From: Actimicrobium antarcticum
GTDB taxonomy: Bacteria; Pseudomonadota; Gammaproteobacteria; Burkholderiales; Burkholderiaceae_D
DNA: 64,000 nt
Assembly: GCF_039536745.1 (NCBI RefSeq)
Contig: NZ_BAAAZE010000008.1
Location: 124,001-188,000 of the forward strand
Direction: 5' to 3'
Part shown: piece by piece, positions 63,653 to 64,000 of the stretch
Position numbering within the stretch: the first letter of the stretch is position 1
Layout of the letters: the number at the start of each line of letters is the position of its first letter
Program-made: the position numbers and the translations under genes
The notes under the pieces: model-generated
Databases searched by the model: none
Told to the model about the DNA's origin: nothing
Seen by the model: the letters and a program-made list of their open reading frames with translations, nothing else

Positions 63653-64000
63653 ATGACGATCAACAACACGCCGCTAGTCTCCTTCTTCAAGCGGCTACTC
63701 GACCCCTTCATCATCCTCAGCCTGCTCTACGGACTGACGTGGATGCACGGAGAAGTCTTCACCGGGTATTACCTGGTGCTGGCGATCATCGCCTTCTTTG
63801 TTTCATCGTATGTGTACGAGCAAATCGACCTGTATCGCACGTGGCGCAGCGGCCGCTTGCTGGCCTACGCGCGCGGCATCCTGATTGGCTGGATCATCAT
63901 CGTCGCGATGCTGATGTTTATTGGCCACGTCACCGGGCTGTCCTACCGTTTTTCAGATCAAGTCATCCTGATCTGGTTCACCGTCACGCCAGTAGGACTC
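63653..64000 (+). CDS. Undecaprenyl-phosphate sugar phosphotransferase (EpsB/WcaJ-like), 3' end cut
   Basis: The first 116 residues of a membrane protein that runs off the window; the frame is open to the end. Segments FFKRLLDPFIILSLLYGLTW, YYLVLAIIAFFVSSYVYEQI and LIGWIIIVAMLMFIGHV are the first three membrane helices of polyprenyl glycosylphosphotransferases, which start lipid-linked polysaccharide assembly. It follows EpsL by 16 bases, so the two are in one operon. The catalytic bacterial sugar transferase domain lies outside. Confidence 0.75.
   Translation, partial: MTINNTPLVSFFKRLLDPFIILSLLYGLTWMHGEVFTGYYLVLAIIAFFVSSYVYEQIDLYRTWRSGRLLAYARGILIGWIIIVAMLMFIGHVTGLSYRFSDQVILIWFTVTPVGL

Overview
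The window reads as a high-GC betaproteobacterial chromosome, most likely Oxalobacteraceae (order Burkholderiales). Supporting signs are the gene order def-fmt // lysM-dprA-smg-topB, a PhaP-type phasin, a PEP-CTERM/EpsL-type exopolysaccharide locus at the right edge, a fused STAS-MlaE permease, and dispersed GGTTGGGCTGCAAAGCCCAA repeats. I see no rRNA, tRNA, CRISPR array, prophage or transposase gene. One 19-base N gap lies inside a large inverted repeat.

Layout. 1-12 kb: a DUF6139-like partial gene, an acyltransferase-3 membrane protein, a YihY/BrkB protein, a two-component system whose kinase carries a canonical LOV (blue-light, flavin-binding) domain, a chemotaxis receptor, a thioesterase, a short Hsp70 (YegD-like) and a dCACHE hybrid histidine kinase. 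12-19 kb: tag glycosylase, an OmpA-type protein, an MnmC-like tRNA-modifying oxidoreductase with a decayed methyltransferase half, phasin (with a clear promoter/operator), an acyl-CoA ligase, and a ParE/ribbon-helix-helix toxin-antitoxin pair with a three-repeat operator. 19-26 kb: B12-binding radical SAM protein, class II glutamine amidotransferase, a MITE-like repeat and MetH, which has a long hairpin-bearing leader. 26-34 kb: a candidate small RNA that copies the 16S rRNA anti-Shine-Dalgarno tail, fmt and def, then lysM, dprA, smg, topB and a DUF4870 protein.

34-41 kb: a three-gene RND efflux operon, with an orphan HipB-like regulator next to three phased 14-bp palindromes, a second copy of the MITE-like repeat, and a DUF808 membrane protein. 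42-48 kb: small lipoprotein; an alkylation-repair operon (Ada sensor fused to AlkA, then a separate MGMT); a 0.8-kb inverted-repeat island; D-alanyl-D-alanine carboxypeptidase, a hydrolase and a 2Fe-2S ferredoxin-like protein. 48-53 kb: a five-gene Mla-like lipid-transport operon (STAS-permease, ATPase, MCE protein, PqiC-like lipoprotein, VanZ). 53-57 kb: birA, coaX, a SPOR protein, a 238-bp tandem duplication, and an ECF sigma / zinc-finger anti-sigma / Cys-rich CWC operon. 57-64 kb: argB, a DUF1045 phosphonate-type protein divergent from phnM, a nitronate monooxygenase-like enzyme, and the beginning of the exopolysaccharide/PEP-CTERM locus (CAAX protease-like protein, EpsL, truncated sugar-phosphate transferase).

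The strongest leads for something unusual are: (i) the 65-nt minus-strand RNA at about 26139-26203 with its own promoter, two CUCCUCC blocks and an intrinsic terminator; (ii) the LOV-kinase/NarL regulator pair; (iii) the structured dispersed repeat family, which can be aligned between distant loci including its flanks; (iv) the orphan HipB-like regulator with three evenly spaced operators beside an efflux operon.
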